Of a stretch of 64,000 bases of DNA, positions 17,279 to 26,679 are shown one piece after another; the stretch's first letter is position 1; each line of letters starts with the position of its first letter. The stretch spans positions 226,932-290,931 of the forward strand of contig NZ_LMNA01000001.1 of NCBI RefSeq assembly GCF_001422445.1, read 5' to 3'. The stretch comes from Pseudorhodoferax sp. Leaf274. Its GTDB lineage: Bacteria; Pseudomonadota; Gammaproteobacteria; Burkholderiales; Burkholderiaceae_C. The translations under genes and the position numbers were made by a program. The notes below the pieces were generated by a model. That model did no database searches. It worked only from the letters and a program-made list of their open reading frames with translations, and was not told the DNA's origin.

Positions 17279-19804
17279 TTACGTTTGCAACCCGGCCTGC
17301 AAAGCCTGCGCCATGGCCCGCGCCAGTTCGGCCCGCGCCAGCGGCTTGGCCACCAGCACGCGCACACCGGCGGCGGCGGCGCGCTGCGCGAGCTCGGGCC
17401 CGCCGTAGCCGCTGGCCAGCACCACGGGCAGGTCGGGGCGCACGCAGCGCAGCGCCGCCACGAGCTCGGTGCCGGCCATCCCGGGCATGCGCTCGTCGGT
17501 CAGCACCAGGTCGAAACGGTCGGGCGCGGCCGTGAAGCGCGCCAGCGCCTCGGTGCTGGACACCAGCCCGAACGGCTCGTAGCCCAGGCCGGCCAGCATC
17601 TCCTCGGCCAGCGCCACGAGCGCGGGCTCGTCGTCCACCACCAGCACGGCCTCGCCCTGGCCGAGCGGCACGGCGCCGCCGCCCGCCGGGGCCGCGGCGT
17701 CCGCCGGCACATCCAGGCACGGGAAGTACAGCGTGAAGCAGGCCCCCTCCCCTGGCCGACTCTGCACGTCGATGGCGCCGCCGAGTTCGGCCACCACGCC
17801 GTGCACCACGGCCAAGCCCAGGCCCGTGCCCTTGCGCGGGCCCTTGGTGGTGTAGAAGGGTTCGAACAGGCGGTCCAGCGCCTGCGGCGCGATGCCGGTG
17901 CCGTTGTCCTGCACGCGCAGCCGCGCGTAGCGGCCGGGCTGCAGCTGTGCTTCGAACAGCGTGCGCGTGGTGTCCACCTGCTCCACGTCGAGCAGCACGT
18001 GGAGCGCGCCGCCGTCGGGCATGGCCTGCACGCCGTTCGTGCACAGGTTGAGCACGGCCTCGTAGACCAGCGTGGGGTCGCCCGCCAGCACGGTGCCGGG
18101 CGCATGGAGCTCGGGCGCCAGCGTCACGCCGGCCGGCAGCGAGGCCGCCATGAGTTGCAGCACCTCCTCGACCACGGGCTGCAGCACGAAGCGCTGCGCC
18201 ACGTGGGGCGCGCCGCGGCTGAACGACAGCACGCGCTCGACCAGCGCCTTGCCGCGCTGGCCGGCCTGCAGCACCTGGTCGATCTGGCGCGCCTGGTCCG
18301 AGCCGTCGCCCGCGGCCGTGCGCGCCAGCTCGCCATAGCCGATCACGGAGGCCAGGATGTTGTTGAAGTCGTGCGCCACGCCGCCGGCCAGCGTGCCGAT
18401 GGCCTCGAGCCGGCGCGCGCGCTGCAGCTGCTCCTCGAGCTGGCGCTCGCGCGCGCGGCCTTCGACCTCGTCGCTGACGTCGGTGGCCATGCCCGAGAAC
18501 AGTTGCGCCGCGCCGGCCGCGCCGCGCCATGCGTTGCCGCGCAGGCGCACATGGCGCCAGCCGCCCTCCAGCCGGCGCATGCGCACGGTGGCGTCGAACA
18601 GCGGCACGCGCCCGCGCGCATGGGCCGCCAGCGCATGGCGCAGCACGCGCAGGTCGCGCGGGTGCGCCTGCGTGCGCAGCAGGGCCTGGGCCGCGCCTTC
18701 CACGGCCGCGTCGCGCGGCAGGCCCAGCAGCTCCTTCATGCGTGGCGACAGGTGCAGCCGGTCGCTGCGCGGGCTCCACTCCCAATTGCCTTCCTGGGCG
18801 GCCTGGAAGGCGCGCACGGCGCGCTGCTGCTCGGCCGCCAGGCTGGCCTGGGCGGCCAGCCGCAGCCGTTGCTCGCGCACGTTGCGCACCAGCAGGAACA
18901 GCGTGACGGTGAGCGCCGACGCCGCAAAGGCGACCACCAGCCAGGCCTGCTCGGTCCAGTCGGCCAGGGCCGGCTGCAGGTCGCGCGCGACCACCACCAT
19001 GAGCGGATGGCCGCGCAGCTGCTGGGCCGCCACCAGGCGCTCGCGACCGTCGGGCAGGCGCACGCGGTGCGGCGCGGGCATGTCCCACAACGCGTCGGTC
19101 ACGGCGGTGGGCAGCAGCTGGGCGCTGCCGTCGCCCGGGCCGTCGGACACCAGCACGCGGTCGCTGCGGTAGATCGCCAGGCTGGTGTCGACGGCCGGCG
19201 CGATGCGGCGGAAATCGCCGTCCAGGAACTCCGGGTTGGCCAGCAGCGCCACCGTGCCCTGGAAGCTGCCGTCGGCAGCGTGCCAGCCCATGGACACGCC
19301 GATCAGCAGCCGGCCATCGCGCCGGCTGCGGAACGGGCTGCCCACGAACAGGCTGGGCGCCGTGCTGCTTTGCGCCGCGTGGAAGAAGTCGCGGTCGGCG
19401 AGCAGGCCGGTGGGCAGCGGCCCGGGCGCCGAGCTGGCCACCACCCGGCCGGCCGCGTCGGCCACCGTCAGCGCGCGGAACTGGGGCAGCGCCGCCATGC
19501 GCGTGCGCAGCAGGGCCTGGGCGGCCGGCGTGCCGGTCTGCAGCAGGCCTTCCACGACCTCGGTGCCGGTGGCGCGCAGCGTGGCCTCGGCCACATCGAG
19601 CCCGGCATCGGCCTGCGTGGCCATGGCCGCCGCCAGCGAGCCGAGGCGGCGCAGCTCGCCGTCCAGCGACTGCTGGCGCAGCACCCACAGGCCGTAGGCC
19701 ACGGCCGCGAGGATCAGCGCTTCGACCAGCAACACGGCCGCCACGCCGCGCAAATGGGCACGGCCGGAACGGGGCGGCAGGGCCGCTATAGTGGAATCGT
19801 CCAT
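17279..19804 (-). CDS. Hybrid sensor histidine kinase (Cache-PAS-HisKA-REC)
   Basis: An 841-residue membrane kinase. TM1 is at about 21-40 and TM2 at about 286-307, flanking a ~245-residue periplasmic dCache-like sensor (DRDFFHAAQSSTAPSLFVGSPF). A PAS-like domain follows at about 328-445, then the phosphoacceptor H478 in GGVAHDFNNILAS, ATP-site boxes NLCTNGVQAM, DNGTGIAP and GLGLAVVHG, and a C-terminal receiver with the phospho-Asp in LVLTDERMPG. I use the ATG at 19804; a TTG at 19831 would add nine residues. It is divergent from the OmpR-type regulator at 19834, its likely partner. The signal is unknown. Confidence 0.92.
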   Translation of the reverse strand: MDDSTIAALPPRSGRAHLRGVAAVLLVEALILAAVAYGLWVLRQQSLDGELRRLGSLAAAMATQADAGLDVAEATLRATGTEVVEGLLQTGTPAAQALLRTRMAALPQFRALTVADAAGRVVASSAPGPLPTGLLADRDFFHAAQSSTAPSLFVGSPFRSRRDGRLLIGVSMGWHAADGSFQGTVALLANPEFLDGDFRRIAPAVDTSLAIYRSDRVLVSDGPGDGSAQLLPTAVTDALWDMPAPHRVRLPDGRERLVAAQQLRGHPLMVVVARDLQPALADWTEQAWLVVAFAASALTVTLFLLVRNVREQRLRLAAQASLAAEQQRAVRAFQAAQEGNWEWSPRSDRLHLSPRMKELLGLPRDAAVEGAAQALLRTQAHPRDLRVLRHALAAHARGRVPLFDATVRMRRLEGGWRHVRLRGNAWRGAAGAAQLFSGMATDVSDEVEGRARERQLEEQLQRARRLEAIGTLAGGVAHDFNNILASVIGYGELARTAAGDGSDQARQIDQVLQAGQRGKALVERVLSFSRGAPHVAQRFVLQPVVEEVLQLMAASLPAGVTLAPELHAPGTVLAGDPTLVYEAVLNLCTNGVQAMPDGGALHVLLDVEQVDTTRTLFEAQLQPGRYARLRVQDNGTGIAPQALDRLFEPFYTTKGPRKGTGLGLAVVHGVVAELGGAIDVQSRPGEGACFTLYFPCLDVPADAAAPAGGGAVPLGQGEAVLVVDDEPALVALAEEMLAGLGYEPFGLVSSTEALARFTAAPDRFDLVLTDERMPGMAGTELVAALRCVRPDLPVVLASGYGGPELAQRAAAAGVRVLVAKPLARAELARAMAQALQAGLQT

Positions 19805-19833
19805 CGCATCGAGCACATCGGAAGTTCCCAAGT

Positions 19834-20580
<747 letters not shown>

Positions 20581-20595
20581 AAGCCCGTCGGGCGC

Positions 20596-21573
20596 CTAGA
20601 CGTCCCAGTTGCCGCCCAGGCCGCCGGCATCGGCTTCCGGGCCATCGTCCCAGCCACCGCCCGCATCGCGGATGCCGAAGTCCGGTTCGGGATCGGACCA
20701 GGCGTCCGCGGCCGGTGCGCCCATGGCCCCTGTCGCGCCCGTCGAGCCCTGCACCGGCGCGGCCGTGAACGGCACCGCCGCCGGCGCCGCAGCCGTCTCG
20801 TGGCCGAACAGGCGCCGGCCCAGTTCCTGGCCTGCCACCGCGGCTGCACCGGCCGCCAGGCCGCCGGCCACGCCGGCCGCCACCTGGGAACCCCATCCGG
20901 GCCTGGCCGGCGCCGGGGCTGCGGGCGCGCCGCCCCAGGGCACCACGCCATCGGGTTGTGCCGTGCTGCGCGGCCATGCCATGGCCGGGCCGGCGGCGCT
21001 GGCCATCGGCGTCATCGGAGTCATGGGTGCCATCGGCGCCATGGCCGGCCCCTGCGGCGCAGGCCGCGGGCGGTTGGCACGGGTCAGCAGCCAGCCCAGC
21101 AGCGCGCCGCAGGCCACCGCCAGCGCCAGTCCCCAGGCCAGGGGCCGGCCGCGTGTGCCGTCGGCGGCCTCGGCCGCGGGCATGGTCAAGGGCATGCGGT
21201 TCGTTGCCGCAGCGGCCGGCTGGCCGTCCAGCACGCGGCGCAGGTGCTGCAGCGACTGCTCCTGCACGAAGGGCAGGCCGGGCGCCAGCCGCTCTGCGGT
21301 GGCCAGTTCGGTGCGCGCCGGCCCCAGGCGTCCCTGCTGGGCCAGCAACTCGGCCTCCACATAGTGGGCCTTGCCGCTGTTGGGGTGGTCGCGCAGCACC
21401 GGGTCCATCATCTGCAGGGCCTGGTCGACATGGCCGCCATGGGCCGCCTGGTAGACCTGGTCCAGGCTGGCGTCGGCGGCCAGCGCGGGGCCTGCGAGGG
21501 TGGCGGCGCAGGCCAGTGCCAGCAGCAGGCGGGCGGCACCGTGGCGGCGTGGGGGGGTGGTGGGTTCGGGCAT
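20596..21573 (-). CDS. TPR-containing membrane-anchored protein
   Basis: A 325-residue protein. A signal peptide covers about 1-32 (LLLALACAATLAGPALA). Two to three TPR-like helices follow at about 35-115 (DQVYQAAHGGHVDQALQMMDPVL, HYVEAELLAQQGRLGPARTEL), then one membrane helix at about 145-164. The long low-complexity cytosolic or periplasmic tail contains Met-Pro-rich MAPMTPMTPM repeats, a small Ala/Gly-rich hydrophobic patch and an acidic Trp/Gly end (GGWDDGPEAD, GNWDV). CAGGAGAC precedes the ATG, which rules out the longer reading. Probably an envelope assembly or scaffold protein; function not known. Confidence 0.78.
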   Translation of the reverse strand: MPEPTTPPRRHGAARLLLALACAATLAGPALAADASLDQVYQAAHGGHVDQALQMMDPVLRDHPNSGKAHYVEAELLAQQGRLGPARTELATAERLAPGLPFVQEQSLQHLRRVLDGQPAAAATNRMPLTMPAAEAADGTRGRPLAWGLALAVACGALLGWLLTRANRPRPAPQGPAMAPMAPMTPMTPMASAAGPAMAWPRSTAQPDGVVPWGGAPAAPAPARPGWGSQVAAGVAGGLAAGAAAVAGQELGRRLFGHETAAAPAAVPFTAAPVQGSTGATGAMGAPAADAWSDPEPDFGIRDAGGGWDDGPEADAGGLGGNWDV

Positions 21574-21822
21574 GCGCGTCTCCTGCAGCAGGGCCAAAGG
21601 CAGGGCGGGCCGCCCTGCCATGGCCGCACTGTGGCGCGCGCGCACTGCGGCGCCGTTGCAGCGGCCGCCGCTTCGATGACATTTGCAACGCAGCGTCCGG
21701 GCAGGCCATCAGCCGAATCGATGGCTCCGCATCAGCAATCCGTATTTCCGTGATGGCCGGCGTTCTGCAACAGTGCCTGCACCGCAGCGCAAAGCGCCGT
21801 GGCAACAGCAGGAGACCAGCCC

Positions 21823-23391
21823 TTGAACGCCCCAGCCCCCCGCCCCGTGACCAACGTGGGTGCCCTCGTCGCCCGCAGCGCGCAGCGCCATGCCGCACGC
21901 CCGGCCATCGTGACCCCGCAACGCAGCCTGAGCTACGCCGAGCTCGATGCGCGGTCCAACCGCCTAGCCCATGCGCTGCTGGGCCTGGGCCTGGCGCGCG
22001 GCGACCGCGTCGGCATCTACCTGCCCAACTGCGCCGAGATCGTCGAGACCGAGCTGGCCTGCTACAAGGCCGCCTTGGTCAAGGCCCCGTTCAACGCGCG
22101 GCTGTCGCCGGCCGAGGTCGGCGCCACGGTGGACAACAGCGAGGCCACCCTGGTCATCACCACGGCCGCGCGCGCCGAGGCCTTCCGCCCGCATGTGCGC
22201 GGCGCCATGCCGCGCCTGCTGCTGCTCGACGGCCCGGCCGCGACCGGCTACGAGGCCCTGCTCGCGCGCGCCAGCGACGTCTTCGAGGCCGTGCCCGTGC
22301 ACGCCGACGAACTGGCCGTGCTGCACTACACCTCGGGCTCCTCGGGCGTGCTCAAGGCCGCGATGCAGACCTTCGGCAACCGGCTCGCGCAGCTGCGCAA
22401 GTTCCTAATGCGCACCGACACCACGCGGCCCGACCACATCCTGGGCCTGGTCGGCCCGATCACGCACGCATCGGGCATGCAGCTGGTGCCCGCGCTGTGC
22501 AGCGGCACCACCATCCGGCTGTTCAGCGGCTTCGAGCCGGGCCGCTTCCTGGCCGAGATGCGGGCCGAGCGCGTGACCCACACCTTCCTCGTGCCCACCA
22601 TGGTCAACATGCTGCTGGGCGAGCTCGAAGGCCAGTACCGCCCGCTGCCCGACCTGCAGCGCCTGGGCTACGGCGCCGCGCCCATGGCACCGGCGCGCAT
22701 CCTGCGCGCGATGGACGTGTTCGGCCCCGTGCTGTCGCAGGGCTACGGCGCGGGCGAGACCACCTCGGGCGTGTGCGGCCTCACGGTGGAAGACCATCTG
22801 CACGCCCGCGCCGCGCGGCCCGAGCGCCTGGCCTCCTGCGGCCGTCCGCTGCTCGAATGCGATGTGCAGGTCCTGGGCGACGACGGCAGGCCCGTGGCGC
22901 TAGGCGAGATCGGCGAGATCGTGGTCGGTGGCGAGGACGTGTTCGCCGGCTACTGGCGCGCGCCCGAACTCACGGCCGAGGTGCTCAAGGACGGCCGCTA
23001 CCACACGGGCGACCTCGCGCGCGTGGACGAGGAAGGCTTCGTCTACATCGTCGACCGCAAGAAGGACATGGTCATCAGCGGCGGCTTCAATGTCTACCCG
23101 TCCGAGGTCGAGGCCGTGCTGTACCAGCATGCCGCCGTGGCCGAGGCCTGCGTGTTCGCCGTGCCCGACGACAAATGGGGCGAGTCCGTCGCCGCGCACG
23201 TGGTGCTGCGGCCCGGCCAGGCGGCCGACGCAGGCATGCTCGACGCGTTCTGCGCCGAACGGCTGGCCGGCTTCAAGCGGCCGCGCCACCTGGAGTTCGT
23301 CGCCGCGCTGGAGAAGAACAGCAACGGCAAGGTGGCCCGCAAGGCCATCCAGGCGCCGTACTGGGCCAACCACGCACGCAAGGTGAACTGA
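21823..23391 (+). CDS. Acyl-CoA synthetase / AMP-dependent ligase
   Basis: A 522-residue acyl-adenylate-forming enzyme that activates a carboxylic acid with ATP and CoA. Motifs are the P-loop-like YTSGSSGVLKAA, YGAGETTSG, YHTGDLARVDEEGFVYIVDRKKD and the C-terminal catalytic lysine in NSNGKVARKAI. The TTG at 21823 is the best start because AGGAGA lies seven bases upstream; a GTG at 21799 would add eight residues and has no such site. It is first in a three-gene operon with an acyl-CoA dehydrogenase and a Bug-type binding protein. The acid substrate is unknown. Confidence 0.9.
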   Translation: MNAPAPRPVTNVGALVARSAQRHAARPAIVTPQRSLSYAELDARSNRLAHALLGLGLARGDRVGIYLPNCAEIVETELACYKAALVKAPFNARLSPAEVGATVDNSEATLVITTAARAEAFRPHVRGAMPRLLLLDGPAATGYEALLARASDVFEAVPVHADELAVLHYTSGSSGVLKAAMQTFGNRLAQLRKFLMRTDTTRPDHILGLVGPITHASGMQLVPALCSGTTIRLFSGFEPGRFLAEMRAERVTHTFLVPTMVNMLLGELEGQYRPLPDLQRLGYGAAPMAPARILRAMDVFGPVLSQGYGAGETTSGVCGLTVEDHLHARAARPERLASCGRPLLECDVQVLGDDGRPVALGEIGEIVVGGEDVFAGYWRAPELTAEVLKDGRYHTGDLARVDEEGFVYIVDRKKDMVISGGFNVYPSEVEAVLYQHAAVAEACVFAVPDDKWGESVAAHVVLRPGQAADAGMLDAFCAERLAGFKRPRHLEFVAALEKNSNGKVARKAIQAPYWANHARKVN

Positions 23392-23394
23392 ACC

Positions 23395-24594
23395 ATGACG
23401 ACCGCATCCAAACCCCTGTTCGACGGCCCCTTCGAAGGCAGCCCGCGCGCCGCCGAGATCATCGCGCGCGTGCAGGACTTCCTGCACGGCGAGCTGGCCG
23501 AACTGGCCCGCGCGCACGGCGTCGACCACGAGCACGGCGCCGACCGCGCGCTGCTGCAGCAGGTCTGGCGCCGCTCGCATGCGATGGGCTTCTACGGCAT
23601 GACGCTGCCCGAGCAGATGGGCGGGCTCGGCCTGCCGGTGCTGGACCATGTGCTGGTCAAGGAGGCCATCTACGCCAGCGGCTCGCCGTTCGCGCCGCAC
23701 GTGTTCGGCGAACTGAGCGGCCCGCCGCGCGTGGGTGCGCTGGCGCGCCAGGCCACGCCGCAGCAGATGGCGCAATTCATCGTGCCCGTGGCCCAGGCCG
23801 AGATGGCGATCTGCTTCGCGCTGACCGAGGCCGAGGCCGGCTCCGATGCCGGTGCCGTGCAGACCCGCGCCGTGCTGGACGGCGAGCACTACGTCGTCAA
23901 CGGGCGCAAGCGCTTCATCTCGGGTTCGCCCTTCGCCGACGCGGCCGTGCTGCTGGCCTCCACCGCCGCCGAAGACGCGGACGAGCGCGAGGTGACAGCC
24001 TTCTTCGTCGACCTGCACGCCCCCGGCGTGCGCGTGGAAACGGGCTACAAGACCATGGCCGGCCAGAGCAGCACGGGCGACATCGTGCTCGAGGACTGCC
24101 GCGTGCCGCTGGCCAACCGCATCGGCGCGCCGGGCCGCGGCCTGGCGCTGGCACTGGGCCGCATCAGCGTGAACCGGCTGCTGCACTGCCCGGCCATGCT
24201 GGGCCTGGCGCAGCTGGCGCTGCGCGATGCGCGCGACTACGCGCTGCAGCGCCGCCAGTTCGGCCGCAGCATCGCGCAGTTCCAGGCGATCCAGCACATG
24301 CTGGCCGACATGGCGACCGAACTCGCCGCGGCGCGCGCGCTGATGCTGGGCACCGCCCGCGCGCTGGATGCCGGCGGCGCCGCGCGGGCCGAGACTTCGA
24401 TGGCCAAGCTCTTCTGTTCGGAGACCGCCTTCCGCGTGGCCGACCGGGCCGTGCAGATCCACGGCGGCGAGGGCATCGTGCAGGGCCGGCGCGTGGAGTT
24501 CCTGTTTCGCATGCTGCGCATGTACCGCGTGCTGACGGGCACCAGCGAGATCCAGAAGAACACCATCGCCAAGGAACTGCTCGCGTCCGCCTGA
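23395..24594 (+). CDS. Acyl-CoA dehydrogenase
   Basis: A 399-residue FAD enzyme introducing an alpha-beta double bond in an acyl-CoA. Family signatures are ICFALTEAEAGSDAG, YVVNGRKRFISG, DYALQRRQFGRSIAQFQAIQ and HGGEGIVQGRRVEFLFRMLRMYRVLTGTSEIQKN. The catalytic base would be the Glu/Gly region near VLTGTSE. It starts 3 bp after the ligase gene, so the two very likely act on the same substrate in sequence. Chain length or branching specificity cannot be read. Confidence 0.93.
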   Translation: MTTASKPLFDGPFEGSPRAAEIIARVQDFLHGELAELARAHGVDHEHGADRALLQQVWRRSHAMGFYGMTLPEQMGGLGLPVLDHVLVKEAIYASGSPFAPHVFGELSGPPRVGALARQATPQQMAQFIVPVAQAEMAICFALTEAEAGSDAGAVQTRAVLDGEHYVVNGRKRFISGSPFADAAVLLASTAAEDADEREVTAFFVDLHAPGVRVETGYKTMAGQSSTGDIVLEDCRVPLANRIGAPGRGLALALGRISVNRLLHCPAMLGLAQLALRDARDYALQRRQFGRSIAQFQAIQHMLADMATELAAARALMLGTARALDAGGAARAETSMAKLFCSETAFRVADRAVQIHGGEGIVQGRRVEFLFRMLRMYRVLTGTSEIQKNTIAKELLASA

Positions 24595-24628
24595 GCAGCG
24601 CCTGCCGAGAAACACCGGAGACAGACAG

Positions 24629-25621
24629 ATGACAACGCCATTCAACCCGCAACGCCGCGCCCTGCTGGGCGCCGGCCTGGCCGCGGCCCTCGCCCCCGCC
24701 GCGAAACGGGCCCATGCCACCGAGCCCTACCCCAGCCGCCCCGTCAAATGGCTGCTGCCCTACCTGGCCGGCACCGCGCCCGACAACACCGCCCGCATCC
24801 TGGCCGAGGCCGTGGGCCCGCTGCTGGGCCAGGCCGTGGTGATCGAGAACCGGGGTGGCGCGGCCGGCAACATCGGTGCGCGCATGGCGGCCAAGGCGCC
24901 GGCCGACGGCTACACCTGGGTCTACTCGGCCGCGCCCATGGCGGCCAACATGCGCATGTACCGGCAGCCGGGCTTCGACGCGCTCAAGGACTTCCGCCAC
25001 GTGATGCGGCTGACCAGCGCGGACATCGTGCTGATCGTGCATGCCGATTCCGGCATCGACAGCGTGCAGGCCCTGGCCGCGAAGCTGCGCGCCGCGCCCG
25101 GCAAGCTCGAGTACGCTTCGGGCGGCGTGGGCACGCCCTCGCACCTGGGCGTGGAGCTGCTGCTCAGCGCGCTTGATGCGCGCGCTCTGCACGTGCCCTA
25201 CAAGGGCGCTTCCGAACTCGTCAACGCCGTGCTGGGCCGGCAGGTGGTGTTCGGCACGCCCATCCTGTCCGTGCCCTACCAGCAGATCAAGGCCGGGCAG
25301 CTGCGCGCGCTGGCCGTCGCCGGCACGCGCCGCAATCCCATGCTGCCGCAGGTGCCCACGCTGGCCGAGGCCGGCGTGCCCGGTGTCGAGCTCGCGTCCT
25401 GGGGCGGCATCTCGGTGCCGGCCGGCACGCCGGACGCCGTGGTCGAGCGCATCCGCACGGCGTTCCGGGCCGCGCTGCAGCAGCCGCGCGTGGTCGAGGG
25501 ACTGCTGGCCCAGGGCGGCAGCGTGGACATGCAGGACGGCGAGGACTACGTGCGCGGCTTCACGCGGGAGATCGCGTTCACCGAGGCGATGATGAAGCGC
25601 GTGGGCCTGGAACCCATGTGA
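24629..25621 (+). CDS. Bug-family (TTT) substrate-binding protein
   Basis: A 330-residue periplasmic solute receptor of the tripartite tricarboxylate transporter type. A twin-arginine-like signal (RRALLGAGLAAALAPAAKRAHA) ends near residue 31. Typical Bug segments are YPSRPVKWLLPY, VVIENRGGAAGNIGA, FGTPILSVPYQQIKAGQLRALAV and VPTLAEAGVPG. No TctA/TctB membrane genes are adjacent, which is common for orphan Bug proteins in Burkholderiales. It lies 34 bp after the acyl-CoA dehydrogenase and presumably captures that pathway's carboxylic acid. Confidence 0.92.
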   Translation: MTTPFNPQRRALLGAGLAAALAPAAKRAHATEPYPSRPVKWLLPYLAGTAPDNTARILAEAVGPLLGQAVVIENRGGAAGNIGARMAAKAPADGYTWVYSAAPMAANMRMYRQPGFDALKDFRHVMRLTSADIVLIVHADSGIDSVQALAAKLRAAPGKLEYASGGVGTPSHLGVELLLSALDARALHVPYKGASELVNAVLGRQVVFGTPILSVPYQQIKAGQLRALAVAGTRRNPMLPQVPTLAEAGVPGVELASWGGISVPAGTPDAVVERIRTAFRAALQQPRVVEGLLAQGGSVDMQDGEDYVRGFTREIAFTEAMMKRVGLEPM

Positions 25622-25662
25622 GCCCAGGGGGCGCAGGCCGCCCGGCCTTACAGTCGGCCACC

Positions 25663-26679
25663 GTGGAACTGCGGACCCTGCGCTACTTCATCGCCGTGCT
25701 CGAAGCGGGCAGCCTGTCGCGCGCGGCCGGCTCGCTGTATGTGGCCCAGCCCGCGCTGACGGCGCAGATCCGCAAGCTGGAGGAAGAACTCGGCGCGCAG
25801 CTGTTCGAGCGCTCGCACGCGGGCATGGCGCCCACGCCGGCCGGGCTGCAGCTGTACCAGGACGCGCGCCGGCTGCTGTCGGACGCTGCCGCCGTGCGCG
25901 AGCGCGTGCGCAGCCTGCCGCAGGGGCCCGAGGGCTCGGTGACCGTGGCATTGCCCTTCCTGATCGCCTCGCTGCTGATGGGGCCGGTGCTGGCCGGGCT
26001 GAAGGCCACGCACCCGCGCATCCGCGTGTTCGTGCTCGACGACCTGAGCCTCATGGTGCGCAAGGCCATGCTGGACCGGCGCGCCGACATCGGCATCCTG
26101 GTCGACCAGGCCCAGGTCGACGGCCTGCGTTGCCGCCCGTTCGCGCGCGAAGCCATGTACTTCTGCGGCCGCGACCTGCAAGGCACGGTGGCGCCGCTGC
26201 TGCAGCCGGCGCCGGCAGGCGAAGGCCATCCGCGCATCGCCTTCGCGGCGGCGGCGGCGCAGCCGCTGGTGCTGCAGTCGCGCCGCTTCTCGATCCGCCA
26301 GCGCGTGGAGGATGCCGCCAACGCGCAGGAGGTGCCGCTCAACATCGTCCACGAGCACGATTCGGCCCGCGTGATCCGCTCGCTCTACGCCTGCGGCGCG
26401 GGCTTCACGTTCACGCCGGCCTGCGCGCTGCCCGACGCCGGGCGCCAGGCCGCGCCCTGGCTGGTGGCGCGCGTGGTGCAGCCCGAGCTGCAGCGCAGCT
26501 ACAGCCTGGCCACCGCCGCCGACCGGCCGCTGGACGCCGCGGCCAGGGTGGTGGTGCAGGCGATCGAGGCCCATGCGCGCACGCTGATCGCAGGCGGCCG
26601 CTGGGAGGCCGAGTGGCTGGGCGAGGCCGATGCCGTGCCCGCCGGGCACGGTCCGAAGCCCGGGCGCGCCGCCCGCTAG
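25663..26679 (+). CDS. LysR-family transcriptional regulator
   Basis: A 338-residue regulator starting at the GTG at 25663 (reads MELRTLRYFIAVLEAGSLSRAAG). An ATG at 25618 overlapping the previous stop (ATGTGA) could instead give a coupled start with a 15-residue extension. HTH residues are in SLYVAQPALTAQIRKLEEELG, and the effector domain is of the Nac/Cbl-like type (GSVTVALPFLIASLLMGPVL). It is last in the ligase/dehydrogenase/Bug operon and probably regulates it. Its TAG stop shares the four bases CTAG with the stop of the convergent PEP-CTERM gene. Confidence 0.9.
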   Translation: MELRTLRYFIAVLEAGSLSRAAGSLYVAQPALTAQIRKLEEELGAQLFERSHAGMAPTPAGLQLYQDARRLLSDAAAVRERVRSLPQGPEGSVTVALPFLIASLLMGPVLAGLKATHPRIRVFVLDDLSLMVRKAMLDRRADIGILVDQAQVDGLRCRPFAREAMYFCGRDLQGTVAPLLQPAPAGEGHPRIAFAAAAAQPLVLQSRRFSIRQRVEDAANAQEVPLNIVHEHDSARVIRSLYACGAGFTFTPACALPDAGRQAAPWLVARVVQPELQRSYSLATAADRPLDAAARVVVQAIEAHARTLIAGGRWEAEWLGEADAVPAGHGPKPGRAAR